Source: Rhodobacteraceae bacterium UBA996
Lineage (GTDB): Bacteria > Pseudomonadota > Alphaproteobacteria > Rhodobacterales > Rhodobacteraceae
Length of the DNA: 16,369 nt
Reading direction: 5' to 3'
Assembly (NCBI GenBank): GCA_002291955.1
Contig: DBBA01000269.1
Span: 1 to 16,369 of the forward strand
Below, piece after piece: positions 8,342-15,065 of this stretch. The position numbers were made by a program, and so were the translations under genes. Numbering within the stretch: position 1 is the stretch's first letter; every line of letters starts with the position of its first letter. The notes under the pieces are model-generated. The model was given only the letters and a program-made list of their open reading frames with translations, was not told where the DNA came from and did not search any database.

Positions 8342-9358
8342 TCAGTCCCGTGCGCTGCTGATGCCCCGGCGCGAGAACAGTTCGGTCAGCGGTTCGATCA
8401 CCCGGGGCGCCACGCGCACGATCCCCAGCCCCAGCGCCAGGCCCACGATCCCGTCCAGCACCGCTGTCACCAGCCATTCCACCGCGCCTTGCCCCGCATT
8501 GGCCACATGGGCCACACCTTCGGCGATATGGTGGATCGTGTCATAGGGAAGGGACAGCCCCAGCCCGTCCAGCGCATGCAGCACGATCGACCCGCCGACC
8601 CACAGCATGGCGAGCGTGCCGATGGTGGAAATCCCCTGCATCACCCGCGGCATCGCCCGCACGATCCCCACCCCCAGCGACCGGACCGCCGCCGTGCGCC
8701 CGTCCTGCGCCAGCCTCAGACCCGCATCGTCGGCCTTCACCAGAAGCGCCACCGCGCCATAGACGGCAATCGTGATCGCCACGCCCACGACCGCCAGCAC
8801 CAGGCCCTTGGTCAGCAGGTTGCCCGCCTCGATGGCGGCCAGCGCGATGGTCATGATCTCGGCCGACAGGATGAAGTCGGTCTTGATCGCGCCCTTCACC
8901 CGCGCCTGTTCCAGATGCAGGGCGTCGAGCTCCTGCGGGGCGTCGTCGTGGTCGTCGTGCGGGTGCAGCCAGTGGATGATCTTCTCGGCGCCCTCGAAGC
9001 ACAGGTAGGCCCCGCCGACCAGCAACAGGGGCGCCAGAAGCCAGGGCGCAAAGGCCTCGATCGCCAGCGCGGCGGGCAACAGGATCACCAGCTTGTTGAA
9101 CAGCGACCCCTTGGCGATGGCCCAGACGATGGGCAACTCGCGCGCGGCCGGAAGACCGTGGACATACTTGGGCGTCACCGCCGCATCGTCGATCACCACC
9201 CCCGCCGCCTTGGCACCCGCCTTGGCCGCATCATCAAGCGCCGATCCGGCGACCTTGGCCCCCACCTTGGCCGCCTGCCCGGCCACATCGTCGACACTGG
9301 CCGCCGCCGCCTTGGCGATGGCCGCGATGTCGTCCAGCAGTGCCAGAAGTCCGCTCAT
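8342..9358 (-). CDS. DUF808 family multi-pass membrane protein (YedI-like)
   Basis: 338 residues beginning MSGLLALLDDIAAIAKAAAA, the typical DUF808 N-terminus, followed by DDVAGQAAKVGAKVAG and DDAAVTPKYVHGLPA. Several hydrophobic segments follow: LVILLPAALAIEAFAPWLLAPLLLVGG, IMTIALAAIEAGN, LVLAVVGVAITIAVYGAVALLV, and others near TLAMLWVGGSIVLHAL and AVLDGIVGLALGLGIV. The cytoplasmic stretch GAEKIIHWLHPHDDHDD is His/Asp-rich and could bind metal. DUF808 proteins are widespread inner-membrane proteins of unknown function. The start at 9358 is chosen from family similarity, with GGGAG ten bases upstream; the open frame extends to 9580 but that part has no family character. It converges with tkt and diverges from the small gene at 9495. 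Confidence 0.93.
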   Translation of the reverse strand: MSGLLALLDDIAAIAKAAAASVDDVAGQAAKVGAKVAGSALDDAAKAGAKAAGVVIDDAAVTPKYVHGLPAARELPIVWAIAKGSLFNKLVILLPAALAIEAFAPWLLAPLLLVGGAYLCFEGAEKIIHWLHPHDDHDDAPQELDALHLEQARVKGAIKTDFILSAEIMTIALAAIEAGNLLTKGLVLAVVGVAITIAVYGAVALLVKADDAGLRLAQDGRTAAVRSLGVGIVRAMPRVMQGISTIGTLAMLWVGGSIVLHALDGLGLSLPYDTIHHIAEGVAHVANAGQGAVEWLVTAVLDGIVGLALGLGIVRVAPRVIEPLTELFSRRGISSARD

Positions 9359-9494
9359 GCCTGCCGTGCTCCCTGCCTGCCTGCGGTGCCAAGGTGGTCC
9401 CCCCGGCGCGTCTCGGCAAGGGCCTGCCCGTGCGTGACCCGTGCGGGACCGTGCCCCCTTCCGCTTTCCCGGGCCGCAGGCCATTCTGCCCGCC

Positions 9495-9638
9495 ATGACG
9501 AACACCATCGCCATCGGGCTAGCCGTCGTGCTTGCCGCCGCCATCGCCGCCGACCAGTTCGCCTTCGGCGGCGTCGGCACGGTCTGGGTCGGGCGCGCCT
9601 TTGTGGGCCTCGTGGACTGGATCGCGTTCTGGCACTAG
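9495..9638 (+). CDS. 47-residue membrane peptide upstream of gap
   Basis: The frame reads MTNTIAIGLAVVLAAAIAAD, then QFAFGGVGTVWVGRAFVGLVDWIAFWH. The first helix (about 4-19) is hydrophobic, and the rest is an aromatic, glycine-rich second segment ending in FWH. The compact layout (helix, short polar turn, amphipathic helix, Trp-rich end) looks like a genuine small inner-membrane protein. I believe similar peptides precede gap in other Rhodobacterales, though I cannot verify that here. The ribosome binding site is weak. gap starts 116 bases downstream and may share the transcript. Function unknown. Confidence 0.65.
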   Translation: MTNTIAIGLAVVLAAAIAADQFAFGGVGTVWVGRAFVGLVDWIAFWH

Positions 9639-9662
9639 CGCGGCCCGGGCGACCGCTCGCAG

Positions 9663-9690
9663 TTGACCTTCGGCCCGGAATGGCGATGGT
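9663..9690 (+). promoter_or_regulatory. weak promoter candidate for gap
   Basis: TTGACC (9663-9668) matches the -35 consensus at five of six positions. With a 16-base spacer, the -10 would be GATGGT (9685-9690), a poor match. If used, it would give gap a leader of about 60 bases, independent of the 47-residue gene. Confidence 0.3.
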
Positions 9691-9754
9691 GGCGCGCGAA
9701 TTCCAGCGCGGCGGGCCGCAGCGGCCCCGACCGCCCGGCAAGGGAGACATCGGA

Positions 9755-10756
9755 ATGACCGTCAAGGTAGCCATCAACGGCTTCGGCCGCATCGGGCGCA
9801 ACGTGCTGCGCGCCATCGTGGAATCGGGTCGCACCGACATCCAGGTGGTCGCGATCAACGACCTCGGCCCGGTCGAGACCAACGCCCACCTGATGCGCTA
9901 CGACAGCGTGCATGGCCGCTTCCCCGGCACCGTCACCGTGTCGGGCGACACGATCGACGTGGGCCGCGGGCCGATCCGCGTGACGGCGATCAAGAACCCC
10001 GCCGACCTGCCCTGGTCGGACGTGGACGTGGTGATGGAATGCACCGGCATCTTCACGTCCAAGGAAAAGGTGCAGCCGCACCTGGCCAACGGATCGAAGC
10101 GCGTGCTGATCTCGGCCCCCGGGGACAACGCCGACAAGACCATCGTCTGGGGCGTGAACCACGGCACGCTGACCGCTGCCGACATCGTCGTGTCGAACGC
10201 GTCCTGCACCACGAACTGCCTGTCGCCGGTGGCATCGGTCCTGAACGGTGTCATCGGCATCGAGAAGGGCATGATGACCACGATCCACAGCTACACCGGC
10301 GACCAGCCGACGCTCGACACCATGCACAAGGACCTCTACCGCGCCCGCGCGGCGGCCCTGTCGATGATCCCGACCTCCACCGGTGCGGCCAAGGCCGTGG
10401 GGCTGGTGCTGCCGGAACTGAAGGGCAAGCTCGACGGCTTCGCGATCCGGGTGCCGACGCCCAACGTGTCGGTCGTGGACCTGAAGTTCATCGCCAAGCG
10501 CGCGACCTCGGTGGACGAGATCAATGCCGCGATCAAGGCCGCTGCCGATGGCCCGATGAAGGGGATCCTCGGCTACACCACCGAGAAGCTGGTCTCGTCC
10601 GACTTCAACCACGACCCCCATTCGTCGGTGTTCCACATGGACCAGACCAAGGTGATGGACGGCACGTTCTGCTCGATCCTGACCTGGTACGACAACGAAT
10701 GGGGCTTCTCGAACCGCATGTCGGACGTGGCCGTGGCGATGGGCAAGCTGATCTGA
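9755..10756 (+). CDS. gap: glyceraldehyde-3-phosphate dehydrogenase, type I
   Basis: GAPDH oxidises glyceraldehyde 3-phosphate to 1,3-bisphosphoglycerate with NAD(P) in glycolysis and, in reverse, gluconeogenesis. The 333-residue length is standard. NGFGRIGR (8-15) is the dinucleotide-binding loop and INDLG places Asp36 at the end of the second strand, a feature favouring NAD. SNASCTTNCLSP holds the catalytic Cys151. The C-terminal WYDNEWGFSNRM is also canonical. AGGGAG lies eight bases before the ATG at 9755. The open frame runs far upstream on this strand, but that is the antisense of the DUF808 gene and is rejected. A strong intrinsic terminator follows 39 bases after the stop. Confidence 0.98.
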   Translation: MTVKVAINGFGRIGRNVLRAIVESGRTDIQVVAINDLGPVETNAHLMRYDSVHGRFPGTVTVSGDTIDVGRGPIRVTAIKNPADLPWSDVDVVMECTGIFTSKEKVQPHLANGSKRVLISAPGDNADKTIVWGVNHGTLTAADIVVSNASCTTNCLSPVASVLNGVIGIEKGMMTTIHSYTGDQPTLDTMHKDLYRARAAALSMIPTSTGAAKAVGLVLPELKGKLDGFAIRVPTPNVSVVDLKFIAKRATSVDEINAAIKAAADGPMKGILGYTTEKLVSSDFNHDPHSSVFHMDQTKVMDGTFCSILTWYDNEWGFSNRMSDVAVAMGKLI

Positions 10757-10795
10757 TCCACCCGTCTGGTGCGGATGCGCCACAGGGATACCTAC

Positions 10796-10828
10796 GGCGT
10801 CGGACCCCGGTCCGGCGCCTTTTCCTTT
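10796..10828 (+). terminator. intrinsic terminator of gap
   Basis: GGCGTCGGACC and GGTCCGGCGCC form an 11-bp stem with one G-T pair and a very tight loop, followed by TTTTCCTTT. Position and shape fit termination of the gap transcript, isolating it from the DUF1127 gene. Confidence 0.85.
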
Positions 10829-10852
10829 GCGATCAATGGTGAACGAAATCCT

Positions 10853-10867
10853 TGCTGCATTGCAGCA
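10853..10867. promoter_or_regulatory. 15-bp palindrome with CTGC-N3-GCAG core
   Basis: TGCTGCA-T-TGCAGCA is perfectly symmetric. Its core CTGC-ATT-GCAG fits the CTGC-N3/4-GCAG motif described for PhaR, the polyhydroxybutyrate-responsive repressor of Paracoccus and Rhodobacter. It lies about 120 bases before the DUF1127 start and just past the gap terminator, in regulatory position for the DUF1127 gene only. Binding by PhaR is inference. Confidence 0.45.
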
Positions 10868-10985
10868 GACGCATGGCGGCCAGACCAGATCAGGCGTTGT
10901 CCAGGGGCGCGTCCCGGCCCACGTTAGGCACCAAGGGAGGGGCACGAGACACTCCGAACCCAAGCAACCCGAAAGGAGGGCTGCC

Positions 10986-11153
10986 ATGACCACGATCCTT
11001 GCCCAGATCCGCGACGCCGCCCGCAAGCGCGCGCTGTACAACGCCACCGTCGCCGAGATTGCGGCGCTGCCCGTCGAACTGGCGGTGGAAGACCTCGGCA
11101 TCTGGCCGGGCGATGCGCACCGCATTGCCAGCCGCGCCGTCTATGGCCGGTAA
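10986..11153 (+). CDS. DUF1127 family small protein
   Basis: 55 residues: MTTILAQIRDAARKRALYNA, then TVAEIAALPVELAVEDLGIW, PGDAHRIASRAVYGR. The pattern LY..T..EIAAL......DLGI...D..RIA is that of DUF1127 proteins, short helical, usually basic proteins. Some DUF1127 members in alphaproteobacteria (for example CcaF1 of Rhodobacter sphaeroides) bind RNA and affect sRNA maturation, so an RNA-related role is possible here, but not shown. AAAGGAGG at 10972-10979, six bases before the ATG, is the strongest ribosome binding site in the window, implying high expression. It stands alone, with a leader of more than 150 bases after the gap terminator containing a palindrome. No terminator with a T tract is visible after it. 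Confidence 0.88.
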   Translation: MTTILAQIRDAARKRALYNATVAEIAALPVELAVEDLGIWPGDAHRIASRAVYGR

Positions 11154-11230
11154 CGGCGGACAGTGAACCGGGCCTGGTCCGGTCGCCGGGGCGCAACGCG
11201 CGCCTCGGCAAGACCCCGGTCGCACAGGTT

Positions 11231-11309
11231 GACCAGACCTGAACGTGCACACTACTTGTTCAATCGGATCAATGACTTGACCGTTTGTGCACATGTGCAC
11301 AAACCGCCC
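11231..11309 (-). repeat. dispersed palindromic element, copy A (after coaD)
   Basis: Read on the minus strand, this begins two bases past the coaD stop. The first 34 bases (11309-11276) are identical to copy B at 16007-16040. They contain the 22-bp perfect palindrome at 11283-11304, core TTTGTGCACATGTGCACAAA. The following 43 or so bases match copy B at about 24 positions without gaps, including a second GTGCAC at exactly the same distance (33 bases) from the palindrome edge. It can fold as a 10-bp hairpin in RNA but has no T tract. Its nature is unknown. Confidence 0.75.
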
Positions 11310-11310
11310 A

Positions 11311-11805
11311 TCAGCGCCCCAGCCGCACCCGCAGGGCCGCCTCGACCGGCGGCGTGACGAAGGGGCCAACATCGCCGCCCAGCCGCGCGATCTCCTTGAC
11401 CAGCTTCGACGCGATCGCCTGGTGGCGCGCCTCGGCCATCAGGAACACCGTCTCGATGGTGTCGTCCATCGCCCGGTTCATGCCGACCATCTGGAACTCG
11501 TACTCGAAATCGGCGACCGCCCGCAGGCCCCGGATGATGACCCCCGCCCCCACATCGCGGGCGCAGTCGATCAGCAGGTTCTCGAAGGGGTGCACCACAA
11601 TGTCGGCGGCGCCCCAGCGTCCGTTCGCCTGAACCTCGGTCTCGATCATGGCGACCCGCTCCTCGAGGCTGAACATCGGCCCCTTGTCGCGGTTGATCGC
11701 CACGCCGATCACCAGCCGGTCCACCAGCCGCGTCGCGCGCGCGATGATGTCCAGGTGTCCCAGCGTCAGGGGATCGAAGGTCCCCGGATACAGACCGATG
11801 CGCAT
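11311..11805 (-). CDS. coaD: phosphopantetheine adenylyltransferase
   Basis: CoaD transfers AMP from ATP to 4'-phosphopantetheine, the penultimate step of coenzyme A synthesis. The 164-residue length is normal. The nucleotidyltransferase signature is complete: GLYPGTFDPLTLGH, with TLGH at 14-17, near the N-terminus. Central elements are INRDKGPMFSLEERVAMI, the IIRGLRAVADFEYEFQM substrate motif, and the C-terminal SKLVKEIARLGGDV, which replaces the ISS.LVKE motif of enterobacteria. The start at 11805 is set by the motif spacing and by GGAGG a few bases upstream; the extra upstream frame is rejected. It is followed within two bases by palindromic element copy A and preceded by the CBS gene on the same strand, 87 bases away. 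Confidence 0.97.
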   Translation of the reverse strand: MRIGLYPGTFDPLTLGHLDIIARATRLVDRLVIGVAINRDKGPMFSLEERVAMIETEVQANGRWGAADIVVHPFENLLIDCARDVGAGVIIRGLRAVADFEYEFQMVGMNRAMDDTIETVFLMAEARHQAIASKLVKEIARLGGDVGPFVTPPVEAALRVRLGR

Positions 11806-11892
11806 GGCCCCCTCCCGGCGTGTCCCCGCGCCCGGACGAGAACCCGAACGGCACGGGGTTTGCAAGCGCGGCGTTCGCCGCCCTGCCCCCGG

Positions 11893-12327
11893 TCAGAAGC
11901 CCATGATCATCCCTTCGAGGGCTTCCTTCTCCATCGCGAGTTCGCCGAGCCGCGCCTTGACCACGTCCCCGATCGAGATGAGCCCCACCATCCGCGCGCC
12001 GTCCATCACCGGCATGTGGCGGAACCGACCCTCGGTCATACGGACCATCACGTCATTGGCGGTGTCGTCGCGCGTGCAGGTGACAAGCCGCGCGGTCATC
12101 ACATCGGCCACCACCATGGTCAAACAGCCTGCGCCCTTGCGTCCCAGTTCCCGGACGATGTCGCGTTCCGACAGGATGCCCAGGGGGGCGCCGCCGCCTT
12201 CGGTCACGATCACCGCCCCGATGCGGCGCTGCGACAACAGGGCGGCCGCCTCGGCCAGGGTTGCCCGCGGCCCGATGGTGACGACCGACTGATCGGCCTT
12301 GGATGCGAGTATCTGCGTGACCTGCAT
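11893..12327 (-). CDS. twin CBS-domain protein
   Basis: 144 residues made almost entirely of two CBS domains (about 8-60 and 77-130). Visible signatures are VVTIGPRATLAEAAALLSQR..GAVIV...GAPLGILSERDIVREL, then VTCTRDDTANDVMVRMTEGRFRHMPVMD..RMVGLISIGDVVKARL. Stand-alone CBS pairs bind adenine nucleotides and act as energy sensors; the target of this one is unknown. The ATG at 12327 has GGAGG five bases upstream and is clearly better than the more distal start at 12390. It lies upstream of coaD on the same strand with an 87-base gap, so co-transcription is possible. A 7-bp hairpin lies just before it. Confidence 0.95.
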   Translation of the reverse strand: MQVTQILASKADQSVVTIGPRATLAEAAALLSQRRIGAVIVTEGGGAPLGILSERDIVRELGRKGAGCLTMVVADVMTARLVTCTRDDTANDVMVRMTEGRFRHMPVMDGARMVGLISIGDVVKARLGELAMEKEALEGMIMGF

Positions 12328-12353
12328 GGCGTCCTCCCCTGATGCGGCCGGAT

Positions 12354-12372
12354 TTTCCCGTTCCACGGGAAA
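12354..12372. terminator. hairpin between the LysR and CBS genes
   Basis: TTTCCCG (12354-12360) and CGGGAAA (12366-12372) form a perfect 7-bp stem with loop TTCCA. It lies between the minus-strand LysR stop and the CBS start. It may stop LysR transcription, although no T run follows, or act as an operator for the CBS gene. Confidence 0.45.
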
Positions 12373-12399
12373 GAGGGTCGCCCCCGACACGCCCGTCTG

Positions 12400-13293
12400 T
12401 CAAGCCAATGATTCGAGCCGCGCGATCTCGGCGCGCATGCCGCTGGCAAGCGCCTCGGCAAAGCGGGCCAGGCGCGGCAGGCGGTGGTCGGTCGCGTGGC
12501 GCACCAGCCAGAAGCTGCGCGTCAGGGCAAAGTCGGGCACCACCCGCGTCATCCCGCGCACGAAGGGCCGGGCAAAGTCGTGCACGATGCCCACGCCCGC
12601 CCCCTGCGCGATCAGCCGCAACTGCACCGGGATCGAGTTCGAGGCGACCGCCACCCGGTCGATCCAGGCCTCGGCCAGATAGTCGAGCTCGGGGTCGAAG
12701 ATCATGTCGGGGATGTAGCCCACGATCCGGTGCGCGGGCAGGTCGGCCAGCGTGACCAGCGCCGGTGCGTCGCGCAGGTAGCGGCGATGCGCGGCCAGGG
12801 ACAGGCGGTAGTCAGCGATCTTCTGCACGGTCAGGCGCCCCGTGGCCGGGCGGCTGACGGTGATCGCCATGTCCGCCTCGCGCCGTGACAGGTTCACGAT
12901 GCGGGGCAGCGCGACGATCTGCACGTCGAGCCCGGGGTTCGCTGCGGCGATCCCCGCGCAGACCTGCGGCAGCAGGAAGTTCGCGCAGCCGTCCGGTGCG
13001 CCGATCCGGACCTGCCCGGTTAGCGCGCCGACCTCGCCCCGGGCGGCGGCGGTGGCAGCTTCCGCCCCGGTCTCGGCCGCTTCGGCGGGGGCGACCATAC
13101 GCTCGCCAACCTCGGTCAGGGCATAGCCCTGGGGCGATTTCAGGAACAGCGCGGCACCCAGCCGGTCCTCGAGCCGCTGGATGCGCCGCCCGACGGTGGC
13201 CGGGTCCATCCGCAGGCTGCGCCCGGCCGCCGACAGCCCGCCATCGCGGGCGACGGCCAGGAACACGCGCAGGTCGTCCCAGTCGGGGTCCAT
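12400..13293 (-). CDS. LysR-family regulator, divergent from mmsA
   Basis: 297 residues. The N-terminal helix-turn-helix (about 5-64) reads DLRVFLAVARDGGLSAAGRS, then LRMDPATVGRRIQRLEDRLG and the wing FLKSPQGYALTEVGERM. The effector domain starts near VRIGAPDGCANFLLPQVCAG. It resembles the LysR branch with a degenerate recognition helix (DPATVGRRI). The ATG at 13293 matches the family N-terminus; the open frame upstream is antisense to mmsA and is rejected. Divergent placement 117 bases from mmsA makes mmsA the likely target, as for many LysR-enzyme pairs; the inducer would then be a valine, thymine or inositol breakdown intermediate. That regulatory link is inference. Confidence 0.94.
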   Translation of the reverse strand: MDPDWDDLRVFLAVARDGGLSAAGRSLRMDPATVGRRIQRLEDRLGAALFLKSPQGYALTEVGERMVAPAEAAETGAEAATAAARGEVGALTGQVRIGAPDGCANFLLPQVCAGIAAANPGLDVQIVALPRIVNLSRREADMAITVSRPATGRLTVQKIADYRLSLAAHRRYLRDAPALVTLADLPAHRIVGYIPDMIFDPELDYLAEAWIDRVAVASNSIPVQLRLIAQGAGVGIVHDFARPFVRGMTRVVPDFALTRSFWLVRHATDHRLPRLARFAEALASGMRAEIARLESLA

Positions 13294-13364
13294 TCCCGGG
13301 CCTTTGTTGCGGAGGAGGGTTTTGCGGAAATGCAGGCTGTCTTTGCCACGATGCCGCTTCTTCC

Positions 13365-13376
13365 TGCGAGAACGCA
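13365..13376. promoter_or_regulatory. candidate LysR operator in the divergent lysR-mmsA gap
   Basis: TGCG-AGAA-CGCA is an interrupted dyad with the T-N10-A spacing near that of LysR boxes (T-N11-A). It lies about 35 bases before the mmsA start, where it could overlap the promoter. A second related TTTGCGGAAATGCAGG stretch occurs at 13321-13336. Confidence 0.3.
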
Positions 13377-13410
13377 AGGGTAAGGTCAGCGCAACACTCG
13401 GGAGGATTGC

Positions 13411-14910
13411 ATGGAAACGCTGACCCACTGGATCAATGGCGCCCGCGTGGCGGGCACGTCGGGCCGCTTTGGCGACGTCTACAACCCCGCCACGGGCGAG
13501 GTACAGGCGCGGGTTCCGCTGGCGACGAAGGCGGAACTGGACGCCGCCGTGGCTGCCGCGGCCGCCGCGCAGGTCGCCTGGGGCGCGACGAACCCGCAGC
13601 GCCGGGCGCGCGTGATGATGGCCTTCGGCGCGCTCATCAATCGCCACATGGACGAACTGGCGGAACTGGTGGCCCGCGAGCATGGCAAGACCCTGCCCGA
13701 CGCGCGGGGCGACGTGCAGCGGGGGCTGGAGGTCGTCGAGGTCTGCATGGGCGCCCCGGCGCTTCTGAAGGGCGAATACACCGACAGCGCCGGTCCGGGG
13801 ATCGACCTGTATTCCATGCGCCAGCCCTTGGGCGTGGTGGCAGGCATCACGCCGTTCAACTTTCCGGCCATGATCCCGCTGTGGAAGATGGCCCCTGCCC
13901 TGTCCTGCGGCAACGCGATGGTGCTGAAGCCCAGCGAACGCTGCCCGTCCACGTCGCTCCGGCTGGCGGAACTGCTGAAGGAGGCTGGCCTGCCCGACGG
14001 TGTGCTTCAGGTCGTCAACGGCGACAAGGAGGTGGTGGACGCCATCCTGGACAACGACACCGTGCAGGCCGTCGGCTTCGTCGGGTCCACCCCCATCGCG
14101 CAGTACATCTACGGGCGCGCGACGGCGAACGGCAAGCGCGCCCAGTGCTTCGGCGGCGCCAAGAACCACATGATCATCATGCCCGACGCCGATCTCGACA
14201 AGGCGGCGGATGCGCTGGTCGGGGCGGGCTATGGTGCGGCCGGGGAACGCTGCATGGCGATCTCGGTCGCCGTGCCGGTGGGCGATGCCACGGCCGACGC
14301 GCTGGTGGAGCGCCTTGTGCCGCGGATCGAGAAGCTGAAGGTCGGCCCCTATACCGGGGGCGCGGATGTGGACTTCGGCCCGCTGATCACGAAGGCCGCG
14401 CAGGACCGCGTGCTCGGCCTGATCGACAAAGGCGTGGAACAGGGCGCGAAACTGGTCGTGGACGGGCGCGGGCTGCGCATCCAGGGGTATGAGTCCGGGT
14501 TCTTCGTCGGCCCCACGCTGTTCGACCATGTCACCCGCGACATGGAGATCTACCGGCAGGAGATCTTCGGTCCCGTCCTGTCCCAGGTTCGCGCGTCGAG
14601 CTACGAGGATGCGCTGAAGCTGACCATGGACAACGAATACGGCAACGGCACCGCGATCTTCACGTCGGACGGTGACACCGCGCGCGATTTCGCGTCGCGC
14701 GTGAACGTCGGCATGGTCGGGATCAACTTCCCCATCCCGGTGCCCCTGTCCTACTATACCTTCGGCGGCTGGAAGCGGTCGGCCTTCGGCGACCTGAACC
14801 AGTACGGCCCCGATGCCTTCCGCTTCTACACCCGGACCAAGACGGTGACCGCCCGCTGGTTCTCGGGGATCAAGGAGGGCGCGGCGCTGAACTTCAAGCC
14901 GATGGAGTGA
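13411..14910 (+). CDS. mmsA: methylmalonate-semialdehyde dehydrogenase (CoA-acylating)
   Basis: MmsA converts methylmalonate or malonate semialdehyde plus CoA and NAD to propionyl- or acetyl-CoA and CO2, in valine, thymine and myo-inositol catabolism. The 499-residue length is typical. Features are GITPFNFPAMIPLW from residue 145, KPSERCPSTS, the nucleotide-binding GFVGSTPIAQYIY, and GAAGERCMAIS with the catalytic Cys281. The usual aldehyde-dehydrogenase ELGGK glutamate is replaced by CFGGAKNHM, which is characteristic of the CoA-acylating subfamily. GGGAGG (13400-13405) gives a good ribosome site five bases before the ATG. The other valine-pathway genes (mmsB, acyl-CoA dehydrogenase) are not in the window, so mmsA is a single-gene unit paired with the divergent LysR. 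Confidence 0.96.
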   Translation: METLTHWINGARVAGTSGRFGDVYNPATGEVQARVPLATKAELDAAVAAAAAAQVAWGATNPQRRARVMMAFGALINRHMDELAELVAREHGKTLPDARGDVQRGLEVVEVCMGAPALLKGEYTDSAGPGIDLYSMRQPLGVVAGITPFNFPAMIPLWKMAPALSCGNAMVLKPSERCPSTSLRLAELLKEAGLPDGVLQVVNGDKEVVDAILDNDTVQAVGFVGSTPIAQYIYGRATANGKRAQCFGGAKNHMIIMPDADLDKAADALVGAGYGAAGERCMAISVAVPVGDATADALVERLVPRIEKLKVGPYTGGADVDFGPLITKAAQDRVLGLIDKGVEQGAKLVVDGRGLRIQGYESGFFVGPTLFDHVTRDMEIYRQEIFGPVLSQVRASSYEDALKLTMDNEYGNGTAIFTSDGDTARDFASRVNVGMVGINFPIPVPLSYYTFGGWKRSAFGDLNQYGPDAFRFYTRTKTVTARWFSGIKEGAALNFKPME

Positions 14911-14928
14911 CGTCCGCGGGGTGACCCT

Positions 14929-14941
14929 GGCCGGAACGGCC
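14929..14941. other. short GGCCG hairpin after mmsA
   Basis: GGCCG and CGGCC pair around GAA, about 20 bases past the mmsA stop. It could assist the larger hairpin that follows at 14956. Confidence 0.3.
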
Positions 14942-14955
14942 GGTCGCGTATCGGA

Positions 14956-14994
14956 AACCGCCGCCCCCGGGATGCCGCATCCGGGGGGGCGGTT
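14956..14994 (+). terminator. large GC hairpin after mmsA
   Basis: AACCGCC followed by CCCCCGGGATG folds onto CATCCGGGGGGGCGGTT with a small bulge, giving roughly 15 pairs. The sequence TTGACGCATTTCG follows, so there is no true T tract. It lies between mmsA and purU and probably ends or slows the mmsA transcript. Confidence 0.6.
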
Positions 14995-15065
14995 GACGCA
15001 TTTCGAATGTGCTGCGGCAGGGCGGGCCGGGTAAGCGGATGCGGCCTGAGCCAGAGGAACCCGCG

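Noticed and set aside
8315..9754. Plus-strand open frame running into gap from upstream
   Set aside because: It is antisense to the DUF808 gene. Only the segment from the ATG at 9755 has GAPDH character and a ribosome binding site.
11250..11275. FNR-like half sites (TTCAATC...GATCAATG) next to copy A
   Set aside because: Only one arm approaches the TTGAT-N4-ATCAA consensus; the other mismatches at key positions.
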